Assembly: GCF_029981845.1 (NCBI RefSeq)
Contig: NZ_CP104164.1
Location: 1,116,001-1,180,000, forward strand
Direction of reading: 5' to 3'
DNA length: 64,000 bases
DNA from: Candidatus Bandiella numerosa
GTDB taxonomy: Bacteria > Pseudomonadota > Alphaproteobacteria > Rickettsiales > Midichloriaceae
Below, one piece after another: positions 27,194-36,029 of this stretch; position 1 is the stretch's first letter; each line of letters opens with the position of its first letter. The notes under the pieces are model-generated. The model saw only the letters and a program-made list of their open reading frames with translations. It was not told where the DNA came from and made no database searches. A program made the position numbers and the translations under genes.

Positions 27194-27856
27194 ATGCAAT
27201 ATCATATTTTAGTTATTGACGATGATGATGAAATTAGACAACTTCTCGCAAAATACCTAAATAAAAATGATTACATAGTTAGCCTCGCCTCAAACACTGC
27301 TATTGCAGAGGAATTGTTTGAGCTCTTTCAATTTGATTTAGTGATTTTAGATGTATTAATGCCTAAGGAAACAGGTTTAGAGTTTTTAAAACGCAAAACT
27401 TTAAAGCAACCGGTTATAATGTTAACTGCTTTAGGTGATGTAGATGACCGAATAAATGGCTTAGAAAATGGAGCTGAAGATTATATTGCCAAACCATTTG
27501 AACCAAAAGAATTGTTAATAAGGATTGAAAAATTAATTTCAAGGTTTAAAAAAGATTCATTGACTGAAAAAAAAATAAAATTTGGAGATTTTCAATTTGA
27601 TTTGGAAAGAAAAACTCTTCTACATAACAATGTTCCCATCCCTCTAACTACTAGCCAACGTGATTTATTAAATATTTTTGCTAAAAACCTGGGAATAATA
27701 ATATCTAGAGAAGAGATAGCAAAACAATTAAATGATATCAATATCAGGACTATAGATACACAAATTACCAGGCTTAGAAGCAAGATAGAAAAAGACCATA
27801 AATCTCCTATATTCTTACAAACCGTAAGAAATCATGGATATGTATTGTGGGGATAA
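27194..27856 (+). CDS. OmpR/PhoB-type response regulator
   Basis: Two-domain transcription regulator. The receiver domain opens with ILVIDDDDEIRQLL (acidic pocket). The phosphorylatable Asp is in LVILDVLMPKETG (near residue 52), the Thr in VIMLTALGD, and the Lys in YIAKPFEPKELL. A winged-helix DNA-binding domain follows from about residue 130 (TSQRDLLNIFAKNLGIIISREEIAKQL, with TRLRSKIEKDHKSP). No kinase gene is adjacent. The EnvZ-like kinase at 19.0 kb is the likely partner, and rickettsial pairs are often split. It sits 8 bases after gatC and is probably cotranscribed. Confidence 0.92.
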   Translation: MQYHILVIDDDDEIRQLLAKYLNKNDYIVSLASNTAIAEELFELFQFDLVILDVLMPKETGLEFLKRKTLKQPVIMLTALGDVDDRINGLENGAEDYIAKPFEPKELLIRIEKLISRFKKDSLTEKKIKFGDFQFDLERKTLLHNNVPIPLTTSQRDLLNIFAKNLGIIISREEIAKQLNDINIRTIDTQITRLRSKIEKDHKSPIFLQTVRNHGYVLWG

Positions 27857-27874
27857 ATAACTTACTGGAATTAA

Positions 27875-29782
27875 TTACAATCTTTCAAATATTTTTCTTA
27901 TGTCTTTCATCTCGAGCTTTATGAATGTTGGTCTACCATGATTGCATTGCTCTGAAAATGAGGTTTGCTCAATTTGCCTTAAGAGCGCATTCATCTCTTC
28001 CAAATTTAGGGTTCTACCAGCTCTTATACTTGAATGACAAGCAATATTGCCCCAAATTTCATCAATTTTTTCATTAATTAACTCTATATCATCAAATAAA
28101 TAACTATTTTCAGCAATACTTTTTACAAAATTACTTATATCTAGATTTTGAAATACCACAGGAATTTGCCTGACTAAAATTTGCGAAATTCCATTTCTCT
28201 CAATTATTAAACCAAATATTCTTAGGTTATCTTTTTTTTGCATTATCTCTTCAGTTAACACCTTTCCCAATTCTATTATTTCGGGTATAAGTAAAATCTG
28301 GCTTTCAACCTTACCATTTTTTAGTTGCTCCTTAATTTTCTCCAAGGTTAACCTCTCATGTGCAGCGTGCTGATCTACAAGAATTAAGCTGCCACTTTTT
28401 TCTGCTACTATGTAGGTTTTATCTATTTGGCATTTTGCAAAACCCAATGGATACTCTTGATTTGTAGTACTATAATTTTGAGCAATACTTTTTTGCTCTA
28501 TTTCATTTTTAACAAAGTTACTTAAATATCTTTCTTCAACTTTTTTATCTGATATCTCTTTATGAGTATTGTCATATTCAGAGAAGTTTGAATTTGCACT
28601 ATTGCCTATTATATCTTCATGATTATTTATTAAATTTTTAAGCCCCTGCTGTCTGGTTAGATTTTCATTCCTTATGAATAATTTATCCAAAACTTTATTA
28701 TACTCCTGCCTATGCTTTGTGTAAGGTATACCTTGAGGTTTAAAAAGCCTAACAGCATCATTTGCTAATTCATTATTACTCATTAACTCAGCTTCTGAAA
28801 TTGCAGCTCTTATAGCACTTATAATAACACCTTTGATTTTTTGCGAATCTCTAAATCTGACCTCAGCTTTAGTTGGATGCACATTAACATCAACTAATTT
28901 TGGATCAATATCCAAATATAAGACTATTTGCGGAAATCTATTATGTGGTATTAGATTTCTATACGCAGCTTTTACTGCAATCGATAAAACCTTATCTCTA
29001 ACAAATCTTTTGTTAATAAAAAAATGTTGATTCAAAGAAGTTGCAGAATTATAGGTTGGAATTGATGCATATCCATAAATTTTAATTTCCTCCTCTTCTA
29101 GGAAAAACTTTATGGAGTTATCAATGAATCTCTTACCTAAAATATCTTCTACTCTTTGAGATGAATCAAGAATTGATTCATCTTGAGCTTTAGTATCAAT
29201 AATTACTTTTTCATTTGAGATAAGCTTGAAACTGATATTTTCTTTTGATAATGCCAATTTATTCACCAATTCAATGGATGCACTTGTTTCACTAGCCTCT
29301 GATTTTAAGAATTTTAGCCTTGTAGGTGTAGAAAAAAACAAATCCTTTACTTGTATGGTTGTGCCAATATTTTTGGCAATTGGTTTTAAACTGGATTTTT
29401 CTCCACCCGTTACTTCAATTTCCCAGGCATCATCATATTCATGATATTTACTCATAATTCTTAATTTGCTAACAGCAGCAATTGATGGCAAAGCCTCACC
29501 TCTAAAGCCTAAGTATTGGATATTGCTTATATCTTCTTCATTAAGTTTAGATGTAGCATGCCTCTCTAACGCCAATTCAATTTCATCTTTTTTGATTCCT
29601 TTGCCATTATCTGTAACAGCAATAAAATTCCTTCCTCCCCTACTAATCTCAATTTCTATTTCTGTTGCTCCTGCATCAATTGAATTTTCCACCAACTCTT
29701 TTACAACCGACAATGGTCTATCAACAACCTCTCCTGCTGCTATTTTATTAATCGTATTAGTACTTAAGATACGTATGGGCAT
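27875..29782 (-). CDS. mutL: DNA mismatch repair protein MutL
   Basis: GHKL ATPase that links mismatch recognition to strand incision. The N-terminal ATPase motifs are complete (ELVENSIDAGAT, TDNGKGI, GFRGEAL). The C-terminal domain carries DQHAAHERLTLE, the metal-binding DQHA(X)2E(X)4E endonuclease motif, plus ACHSSIRAG and CNHGRPTF. MutL here is therefore probably an endonuclease, as in bacteria lacking MutH. The length of 635 is normal. It ends the rpmI-rplT-pheS-plsY series on the minus strand. Confidence 0.96.
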   Translation of the reverse strand: MPIRILSTNTINKIAAGEVVDRPLSVVKELVENSIDAGATEIEIEISRGGRNFIAVTDNGKGIKKDEIELALERHATSKLNEEDISNIQYLGFRGEALPSIAAVSKLRIMSKYHEYDDAWEIEVTGGEKSSLKPIAKNIGTTIQVKDLFFSTPTRLKFLKSEASETSASIELVNKLALSKENISFKLISNEKVIIDTKAQDESILDSSQRVEDILGKRFIDNSIKFFLEEEEIKIYGYASIPTYNSATSLNQHFFINKRFVRDKVLSIAVKAAYRNLIPHNRFPQIVLYLDIDPKLVDVNVHPTKAEVRFRDSQKIKGVIISAIRAAISEAELMSNNELANDAVRLFKPQGIPYTKHRQEYNKVLDKLFIRNENLTRQQGLKNLINNHEDIIGNSANSNFSEYDNTHKEISDKKVEERYLSNFVKNEIEQKSIAQNYSTTNQEYPLGFAKCQIDKTYIVAEKSGSLILVDQHAAHERLTLEKIKEQLKNGKVESQILLIPEIIELGKVLTEEIMQKKDNLRIFGLIIERNGISQILVRQIPVVFQNLDISNFVKSIAENSYLFDDIELINEKIDEIWGNIACHSSIRAGRTLNLEEMNALLRQIEQTSFSEQCNHGRPTFIKLEMKDIRKIFERL

Positions 29783-29811
29783 GATTAAAACTCTGAACTT
29801 GAATGTGGCTT

Positions 29812-30393
29812 CTAAAGAGAAATTTTACTTTCCTCTCCACGATATAGTCTAATGATGTTATCTTTATGTTTATAAACAATCAACATTAAAGTAAGTATAA
29901 GAAAGATAGAGTTACCATAATTTGTATTAGTTATAATAAGAGCGAGAGTTGCTAAAAATAAAGAGGTTAAAGAAGCAACCGATGAAATTTTAAAGCATAT
30001 AAAAGTTATGATCCAAATTATAGCCATTATCAAACCAACTAATGGATTTAGACCTAGAATGACTCCTAATACTGTTGCCACTCCCTTCCCTCCTTTAAAT
30101 TTTAACCAGACAGGAAAAATGTGTCCAAGTATACATACAAAACCATAAACTGCTATAAATTTTTGCTCAAAAACCATTGCCATAATAACTGTAACTAAGC
30201 CTTTTAGTAAATCAAATATCAATGTTAATGCTCCCAGCAATCTCCCACCTACTCTCAGTGCATTAGTTGCTCCTATGTTTCCTGAGCCAAATTTTCTTAT
30301 GTCTCCTTTATTAAGTATTTTACTTAATATCAACCCAGATGGAATACTACCAAGTAAATAAGATATTAATAATAAGAAAAAATGAATTTGCAT
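29812..30393 (-). CDS. plsY: Glycerol-3-phosphate acyltransferase PlsY
   Basis: Polytopic enzyme that acylates glycerol 3-phosphate from acyl-phosphate, starting phospholipid synthesis. The motifs are LLGSIPSGLILSK, then IRKFGSGNIGATNALRVGG (phosphate-binding) and KGGKGVATVLG. The 193 residues carry about five spans. It lies 5 bases after the pheS stop and 29 bases before mutL. Confidence 0.95.
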   Translation of the reverse strand: MQIHFFLLLISYLLGSIPSGLILSKILNKGDIRKFGSGNIGATNALRVGGRLLGALTLIFDLLKGLVTVIMAMVFEQKFIAVYGFVCILGHIFPVWLKFKGGKGVATVLGVILGLNPLVGLIMAIIWIITFICFKISSVASLTSLFLATLALIITNTNYGNSIFLILTLMLIVYKHKDNIIRLYRGEESKISL

Positions 30394-30398
30394 AATGA

Positions 30399-31463
30399 TT
30401 AAAAGCTATAATGATTAAGCCACCTTATATCACCATCAAAGAAACTTCTTAGATCTGAAATGTTGTATTTTAACATTGCTAATCTTTCAATGCCTACACC
30501 AAATGCAAATCCTTGATACTTTGTTGAGTCGATATTAACATTTTCAAGCACTTTTTTATTGACCATACCACATCCAAGAATCTCTAACCAATCATTGCCT
30601 ACACCTATTCTTATTTCCTCTTTTTTACTTCTATCGCATTTAATATCAACTTCAAATGAAGGCTCTGTAAAGGGGAAATAACTAGTTCTAAATCTCATGG
30701 GAATTTGCTCTGAGTTAAAAAATAGCTTTAAAAATGTTTCTAAACATCCTCTCAAATCTATAACGTTTGATTTTTCATCTACAACTAAACATTCTAATTG
30801 ATGAAACATCGGTGTATGAGTTGCATCGTGGTCAGACCTATACACCTTACCAATAGAAAATATCTTTAATGGAGGTTTATTTTTTAGCATATGTCTAATC
30901 TGAACAGTAGATGTATGAGTTCTTAATAAACTTAGCTTTTTTTCATTATCCAATTCACCAACATTATTTGAGGAATTTTCAATATAAAAAGTGTCATGCA
31001 TTTGTCTCGCTGGATGATTCTCAGGGATATTAAGTGCTGTAAAATTATTCCATTCATTTTCTATATCATGGCCATCAACATGTTCAAATCCCATTGAATA
31101 AAATATGTCTTTAATCAAATTAATGGTATGTGAAATTGGATGTATTTTTCCTCTTCCAAAGCTCCTTCCAGGTAATGTAACATCTATCGATTCCTTTTTC
31201 AGCTTTTCATCAAGAATTGCTTCCTCAAGATTTTCCTTAATCTCTTGAATATTACTTTGAATCTCAATTTTTATTTGATTAACTCTGGCACCAAATTCTT
31301 TTTTATACTCAGGCAGTATAGTAGCAATTTTTTTGGCTTCATTTGTCATCAAACCATTCTTTCCCAAAAACTTGACTCTAATTTCATCTAAATGTTTTTC
31401 ATCCTTGATTTCCTTAACCAAGTCCTTAAATTCCTGATATACAAAATCCAGAGTGTCTAACAT
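30399..31463 (-). CDS. pheS: Phenylalanyl-tRNA synthetase alpha subunit
   Basis: Catalytic subunit of the class II PheRS. An N-terminal coiled coil (about residues 1-85) precedes the catalytic core. That core has HPISHTINLIKDIFYSMGFE, motif 2 around KIFSIGKVYRSDHDATHTPMFHQLE and motif 3 around GFAFGVGIERLAMLKY. The ATG at 31463 is preferred; an in-frame TTG at 31478 would add five residues. It follows rpmI-rplT as in many bacteria, but pheT is not adjacent and plsY takes its place. Confidence 0.95.
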   Translation of the reverse strand: MLDTLDFVYQEFKDLVKEIKDEKHLDEIRVKFLGKNGLMTNEAKKIATILPEYKKEFGARVNQIKIEIQSNIQEIKENLEEAILDEKLKKESIDVTLPGRSFGRGKIHPISHTINLIKDIFYSMGFEHVDGHDIENEWNNFTALNIPENHPARQMHDTFYIENSSNNVGELDNEKKLSLLRTHTSTVQIRHMLKNKPPLKIFSIGKVYRSDHDATHTPMFHQLECLVVDEKSNVIDLRGCLETFLKLFFNSEQIPMRFRTSYFPFTEPSFEVDIKCDRSKKEEIRIGVGNDWLEILGCGMVNKKVLENVNIDSTKYQGFAFGVGIERLAMLKYNISDLRSFFDGDIRWLNHYSF

Positions 31464-31498
31464 ACTTTTAGATGCCAAAAAAGGTTTTTAAAGATAAA

Positions 31499-31879
31499 TC
31501 ACTTAGCTATCTTTTTTGTATCTTCTTCTAGGGCTTTTTTAACCTTATCTAATATTGCAGTAAATGCTTCTGCGTTATGGATAGCAAGCTCTGAAAGCAT
31601 CTTTCTGTTAAGTTCAATTCCGACAAGTTTAATTCCCTTTATAAATTGTGAATATACTAAATTTTGTTCTCTTACAGCAGCATTTATCCTTTGAATCCAC
31701 AATGCTCTAAAGTCCCTTTTTTTATTTCTTCTATCCCTATAAGCATATTGCAAACCTTTTTCAACTTTTTCTATTGCAACTCTAAAACAGTTTTTTGCTC
31801 TGCCTCTATAGCCCTTAGCTAATTTTATTATTTTTTTATGACGAGCCCTTGCTGTGACTCCGCGTTTTACTCTTGACAT
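31499..31879 (-). CDS. rplT: 50S ribosomal protein L20
   Basis: Primary 23S rRNA-binding protein needed early in 50S assembly. The start MSRVKRGVTARARHKKIIKLAKGYRGRAKN is diagnostic, and the rest is basic and helical with LWIQRINAAVR. At 126 residues it is a few residues longer than usual, with a Lys-rich tail. It lies 21 bases after rpmI. Confidence 0.98.
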   Translation of the reverse strand: MSRVKRGVTARARHKKIIKLAKGYRGRAKNCFRVAIEKVEKGLQYAYRDRRNKKRDFRALWIQRINAAVREQNLVYSQFIKGIKLVGIELNRKMLSELAIHNAEAFTAILDKVKKALEEDTKKIAK

Positions 31880-31900
31880 TCTTTATCTCCACTAAATTAA

Positions 31901-32098
31901 TTAAGCATATGGCATATATTGAGGTATTCTTCTTGCCTCCATTTTAGGCAGAATAGTTGTACCTCGTTGATTTCTGATTTGACGCTTACTGCGCTTCCTC
32001 ATGTTATGCTGTTTATTAGCTTGTGTGGCAATAACCTTACCACTCGCAGTGAATTTAAAGCGCTTCTTAGCACTTGACTTTGTCTTCATTTTTGGCAT
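31901..32098 (-). CDS. rpmI: 50S ribosomal protein L35
   Basis: Small basic ribosomal protein, 65 residues from the ATG at 32098, beginning MPKMKTKSSAKKRFKFTASG as in the family. A GGAG Shine-Dalgarno sits just before this ATG. An upstream in-frame codon at 32137 would add 13 unlikely residues. infC, which often precedes rpmI, is absent; the upstream neighbour is the transporter fusion, 228 bases away. Confidence 0.97.
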   Translation of the reverse strand: MPKMKTKSSAKKRFKFTASGKVIATQANKQHNMRKRSKRQIRNQRGTTILPKMEARRIPQYMPYA

Positions 32099-32325
32099 TT
32101 TATCTCCGATATAAATATTTTTTTGCTTCAAAGGCATGCCGTATATAGCCCTTGATACTAATAATGTGTAGTATTACCCTAAAAATGAGAAAATATCAAT
32201 AATTAATAACCAACTCTATTACAAATTTTAATATCGTATAGTTAAAAAACAAACAATTGTAACAAATAGCTAATAACTAATAACTTTTAGCGTAATAAGA
32301 TAATAGTAGGTGGCGTTACGATATT

Positions 32326-34317
32326 TTACTTTTTCTTATTATCTTTTAAAATCTTCTCATCTAGTTCATGCATCTTATTTTCAAGACCCACCTTTTCTAT
32401 GATGCCTAATTTATCTCCTATTACTGCAATCCATTTGATAAAGTGATTATTCGTTTCTTCTGCCATCTTCATTTGTTTTTCTGAACTTAATCCCTCTATA
32501 GTCTCCAAATTATGATATCTGTCCATTTGTTTAATGAACATCGCCTCCTTATCTCCTAGATTACTTAGTTTTTCTAAGGTTTGCTCCAGTGTTAATTTAA
32601 TCCACACTCCATCCTCAAACCTTTTATTGGTTAGTCTATCCACTATTTCTGCTATCCTATGGTTAAACTCTTTTTCTATAATCTCCATTGTGCATTCTGA
32701 ATCTTCAATTGTATCATGGAGCAATGATGCTACTATCACATCCGTTTTGCAATAATGTGTAGCTACCATTTCAGCAACTCTAAGAGGATGCCAATAAAAT
32801 GGATGCTCCCCTGTTTTTCGCATCTGTCCAGAATGCCACTTTTTAGTAAAGGTGATTGCCTTTTCTATCACCTTCATGTTTAGCTTTATATCTTGCTCTT
32901 TACTTAGCGCCTCCAGTTTATTCAGCAATTCTGTACTATATTCGCATTTACTGCTAAATTGTTCATATTCGCCATCTAGCTCATATTTGAAATCCCCTTC
33001 TTTTAATGCGGTGTCTTTAGTCCTTGGTTCATCTGGATAGCTATCGTAAGCACCGCTTGCCTTCTCTAGCTTCTTCAAATAATTCAATCCCCATATAAAG
33101 CCAATGATTACTGGTGTGAATAGTACCCAGATTCCGTAATACCCAAACCATACTGTAAGTGGAATTAGTCCGTATGATGAGGTTGCAAATCCTAAAGCAA
33201 GGGCAACACCAAATGTCGTTGCCATAGTTGTAAACCTCCTAGAAACAGGAAAATGCTTCATCCACCCAACTATGTTAATAAGGTTTGACAAAGCTGGGAT
33301 ATAAATAGCGCATTGTAGAATATATACCGCTATTTCTCCATGTATTGAAACAACTTTCTGCAAATAAAATGGTGCACACAGTAATATGCATGTACCTGCA
33401 ATAACGCTTGCCTTGATTATTTTAATTGGGTGGAATTTATAACATAGACATGCCATCAAAGCTGAGCCCAAAACTGAATATATAGAAACTATAAAATTAT
33501 GATTTATTACCTCCTTAGACGTCATGCCTAGCTCACTTTTCATGAAATCACCAAGATAAATATAAGTGCAGTAAAAGCAAACAGGAGTTATTATTATGTT
33601 AAAAAATAGTCCCAATAAGGCTTTTTTATCCAATTCCTCATATATTACATAGTTCTTATCCAATTTTTTTTGAACATCCATTCTAAATTTATAATTAACA
33701 AACTCACGTGTCTCTCTTAGATTCTTTCTTGCTAATATTCCAATTATTGCAACACCTGCACCAATTAAAAATGCTATTCTCCAACTGAAATCGAAATTAA
33801 GCACAAGTGTAGCTACACCTAAAGCAAAAAAACCTCCAGCTCTTGACGCTGTGTCTATTACTCCACCCGCTACATACTTATAGGGTGATTTTAAGGTTTC
33901 AGCTAAATAAATACTTGCTCCAATCAACTCACCTGAGGATGAAAACCCTTGCAATATTCTGCATAAAAGTATCACGACTGTTGCCCAGATTCCAATTTCT
34001 GCATAAGTTGGAAACATTGCCATAGTCAAGCAAGATCCTGCCATCAAAAATGTTGTGATTAATACTGTATGTTTCCTGCCTATGGCATCCCCAATTCTTC
34101 CTATAACATAACCTCCGACTGGCCCTAAGATAAATGTCATGCAAAAGGCAGTTGCCCCCAGTAGCTTTGCGATCATTGGATCTGTTTTTGGAAAGAATAA
34201 GTCGTTTAATAGTGTTGATAAGTGTATATATAGCATTAAATCGAAATATTCTAATAATGTACCTATCGAAAGCAGAAAAATAGCCTCTTTTTGCGCTCTT
34301 GTAAGTTTTATAGCCAT
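32326..34317 (-). CDS. ProP-like MFS transporter fused to SpoT-like (p)ppGpp hydrolase HD domain
   Basis: Residues 1-452 form a metabolite/H+ symporter of the MFS, with about 12 spans and the loop motif GRIGDAIGRKHTV. After a charged linker (about 430-490) comes a 160-residue HD domain. It has the residues needed for (p)ppGpp hydrolysis in RelA/SpoT: RKTGEHPFYWHPLRVA (Arg, first His), LLHDTIED (HD plus ED) and MDRYHNLETIE (Asp, Asn), then ETNNHFIKWIAVIGDKLGI. No synthetase, TGS or ACT domain follows. The likely topology places the HD domain in the cytosol. The transported substrate is unknown (a ProP-like osmolyte or carboxylate is the family guess). It is the downstream copy of a tandem duplication. 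Confidence 0.9.
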   Translation of the reverse strand: MAIKLTRAQKEAIFLLSIGTLLEYFDLMLYIHLSTLLNDLFFPKTDPMIAKLLGATAFCMTFILGPVGGYVIGRIGDAIGRKHTVLITTFLMAGSCLTMAMFPTYAEIGIWATVVILLCRILQGFSSSGELIGASIYLAETLKSPYKYVAGGVIDTASRAGGFFALGVATLVLNFDFSWRIAFLIGAGVAIIGILARKNLRETREFVNYKFRMDVQKKLDKNYVIYEELDKKALLGLFFNIIITPVCFYCTYIYLGDFMKSELGMTSKEVINHNFIVSIYSVLGSALMACLCYKFHPIKIIKASVIAGTCILLCAPFYLQKVVSIHGEIAVYILQCAIYIPALSNLINIVGWMKHFPVSRRFTTMATTFGVALALGFATSSYGLIPLTVWFGYYGIWVLFTPVIIGFIWGLNYLKKLEKASGAYDSYPDEPRTKDTALKEGDFKYELDGEYEQFSSKCEYSTELLNKLEALSKEQDIKLNMKVIEKAITFTKKWHSGQMRKTGEHPFYWHPLRVAEMVATHYCKTDVIVASLLHDTIEDSECTMEIIEKEFNHRIAEIVDRLTNKRFEDGVWIKLTLEQTLEKLSNLGDKEAMFIKQMDRYHNLETIEGLSSEKQMKMAEETNNHFIKWIAVIGDKLGIIEKVGLENKMHELDEKILKDNKKK

Positions 34318-34495
34318 GATTGTATTTTCCCAATAACAAATTTATGGTTTCAAGGTTATTAGTTACTTTTTATTAATTCAAGCTTTTTCTACTTTAAATA
34401 AAATATTTGGTGTCAAAAAAATAACAATTTTTTAAAATTCGGTAAAATATACTATACATCATAACTATCACTTGACCTCTTCTATAGCCTGAGCA
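32962..34495 (-). repeat. Tandem duplication, copy B (1,534 bp)
   Basis: Spans codons 1-452 of the fusion transporter, its leader, and, at the high-coordinate end, the last codons of the other transporter (AQAIEEVK plus stop). It is the same length as copy A and collinear with it. The leader part is nearly identical between copies. Confidence 0.85.
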
Positions 34496-35850
34496 TCATA
34501 TTCCTTGTCTAGTTCATAATTAAAATTTCCTTCTTCTACGACAGTGTCTTTAGTCCTTGGTTCATCCGGATAACTATCGTAAGTACCGCTTGCTTTCTCT
34601 AGCTTCATCAAATAATTCAATGCCCAGATAAAGCCAATGATGATTGGTGCGTATAATACCCAGATTCCATAATAGCCAAACCATGCAGTAAGTGGTATTA
34701 GTCCATATGCTGGTAATGAGTACCCTAAAGCGCTGGCAATACCAAATGTCGTTGCAACTACTGTAAATCTTTTAGAAATTGAGAAATATTTAAACCAAGT
34801 AATCTCAGTAATTATGGCGTTTAATGTTGGCATATATATTATGCATTGTAAAAAATATATCATTTTTTCCCCTCCATCTAAGTTCACATTATTAAGACAG
34901 TAAGGTGCATATATAGTTGCAATGACACCGACAAAACAACTTATACCCACTATTTTGACGGGGTGAAATTTGTAGCATAGATAGGCCATCAAAGCAGAGC
35001 CCAAAACTGCATAAATAGAAAATTTAAAATTATGATTTGTAACATCCTCAGCTGTCATTCCTAGATTATCTTTCATAAAGTCTCCTAGGTATATGTATGC
35101 TATATAAAATGCACACGGTACAATCAACACAGTTAAAAATAATCCTGCAAGAGCTTTTTTATCAATTTTTTCACAAAACAAATTAGCGCTAACTAGCTGC
35201 CTCTGTAACTTCATCCTAGTTTGATAACTTACAAACTCTGGTGTTTCTCTTAGTCTTGTTCTTGCCACCAAACCTATCACTGCAATCCCAGCTCCTATAA
35301 AAAAAGCATATCTCCAACTGAAGCCTGAATTAAGTACAAGTGATGCTACTCCTAAAGCTAAAAAACCTCCCATAGTACATGTCGTGTCTATAATTCCACC
35401 TGCAACATATCTATTTGGTGATTTTAAGGTTTCGGCTAAATAAATAGATGCCCCTACTATCTCTCCTAAGGTTGAAAACCCTTGCAACATCCTGCATAAA
35501 AGAATCGCGATTGTTGCCCATATTCCAACCTCTGCATATGTTGGAAATATTGCTATAGTTAAGCAAGACCCTGCCATCAAAAATGTTGTGATTAATACTG
35601 TATGTTTCCTTCCAATTGTATCTCCAATTCTGCCTATAATATAGCCTCCTACTGGTCTAAGCATAAATGTCATGCAAAAAGCAGTGACAGCAAGTAATTT
35701 AGCCATAATTGGGTCTGTTTTCGGAAAGAATAAGTCGTTTAGTATCGTTGATAAATGCACATATAGCATTAAATCAAAGTATTCTAATAATGTACCTATT
35801 GAAAGTAAGAAAATCGCCTCTTTTTGCACTCTTGTAAGTTTTATAGCCAT
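34468..35850 (-). CDS. ProP-like MFS transporter (tandem paralogue, lacks HD domain)
   Basis: Metabolite/H+ symporter-type MFS protein of 460 residues with about 12 spans. It is collinear with residues 1-452 of the next gene; N-termini are nearly identical (MAIKLTR.QKEAIFLLSIGTLLEYFDLMLY) and later parts diverge. It ends at KEYD and is then followed by AQAIEEVK and a stop. These last eight residues and the stop are the same as the end of DsbD, so its C-terminus was replaced by duplicated dsbD sequence. It therefore lacks the HD module. A perfect 18-bp palindrome lies 14 bases before its start. Substrate unknown. Confidence 0.93.
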   Translation of the reverse strand: MAIKLTRVQKEAIFLLSIGTLLEYFDLMLYVHLSTILNDLFFPKTDPIMAKLLAVTAFCMTFMLRPVGGYIIGRIGDTIGRKHTVLITTFLMAGSCLTIAIFPTYAEVGIWATIAILLCRMLQGFSTLGEIVGASIYLAETLKSPNRYVAGGIIDTTCTMGGFLALGVASLVLNSGFSWRYAFFIGAGIAVIGLVARTRLRETPEFVSYQTRMKLQRQLVSANLFCEKIDKKALAGLFLTVLIVPCAFYIAYIYLGDFMKDNLGMTAEDVTNHNFKFSIYAVLGSALMAYLCYKFHPVKIVGISCFVGVIATIYAPYCLNNVNLDGGEKMIYFLQCIIYMPTLNAIITEITWFKYFSISKRFTVVATTFGIASALGYSLPAYGLIPLTAWFGYYGIWVLYAPIIIGFIWALNYLMKLEKASGTYDSYPDEPRTKDTVVEEGNFNYELDKEYDAQAIEEVK

Positions 35851-36029
35851 GATTGTATTTTCAAATCACAAATTTGTGATTCAAAAGCTATTAGTTATTT
35901 TTTATTAATTCAAGCTTTTTCTACTTTAAATAAAATATTTAGTGTCAAAAAAAATAACAATTTTTTTAAAATTTGGTAAAATATACTATGCATCATAACT
36001 ATCACTTGACCTCTTCTATAGCCTGAGCA
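34496..36029 (-). repeat. Tandem duplication, copy A (1,534 bp)
   Basis: Spans codons 1-451 (plus two bases of codon 452) of the HD-less transporter, its leader and the last nine codons of dsbD including the stop. The junction with copy B is at 34495/34496, inside codon 452 of the transporter. Both copies keep a TTGACA box at matching places (minus strand, 34411-34416 and 35943-35948). Confidence 0.85.
35864..35881. promoter_or_regulatory. Perfect 18-bp palindrome upstream of the HD-less transporter
   Basis: AATCACAAATTTGTGATT is exactly self-complementary and lies 14 bases before the start codon at 35850. The equivalent place in the other copy is degenerate. It could be an operator, or a hairpin over the ribosome-binding region. 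Regulator unknown. Confidence 0.5.

Noticed and set aside
33929..34339. 136-codon frame overlapping the transporter-HD gene
   Set aside because: A second frame on the same strand as the transporter, rich in basic and odd residues; the transporter frame is clearly the coding one.
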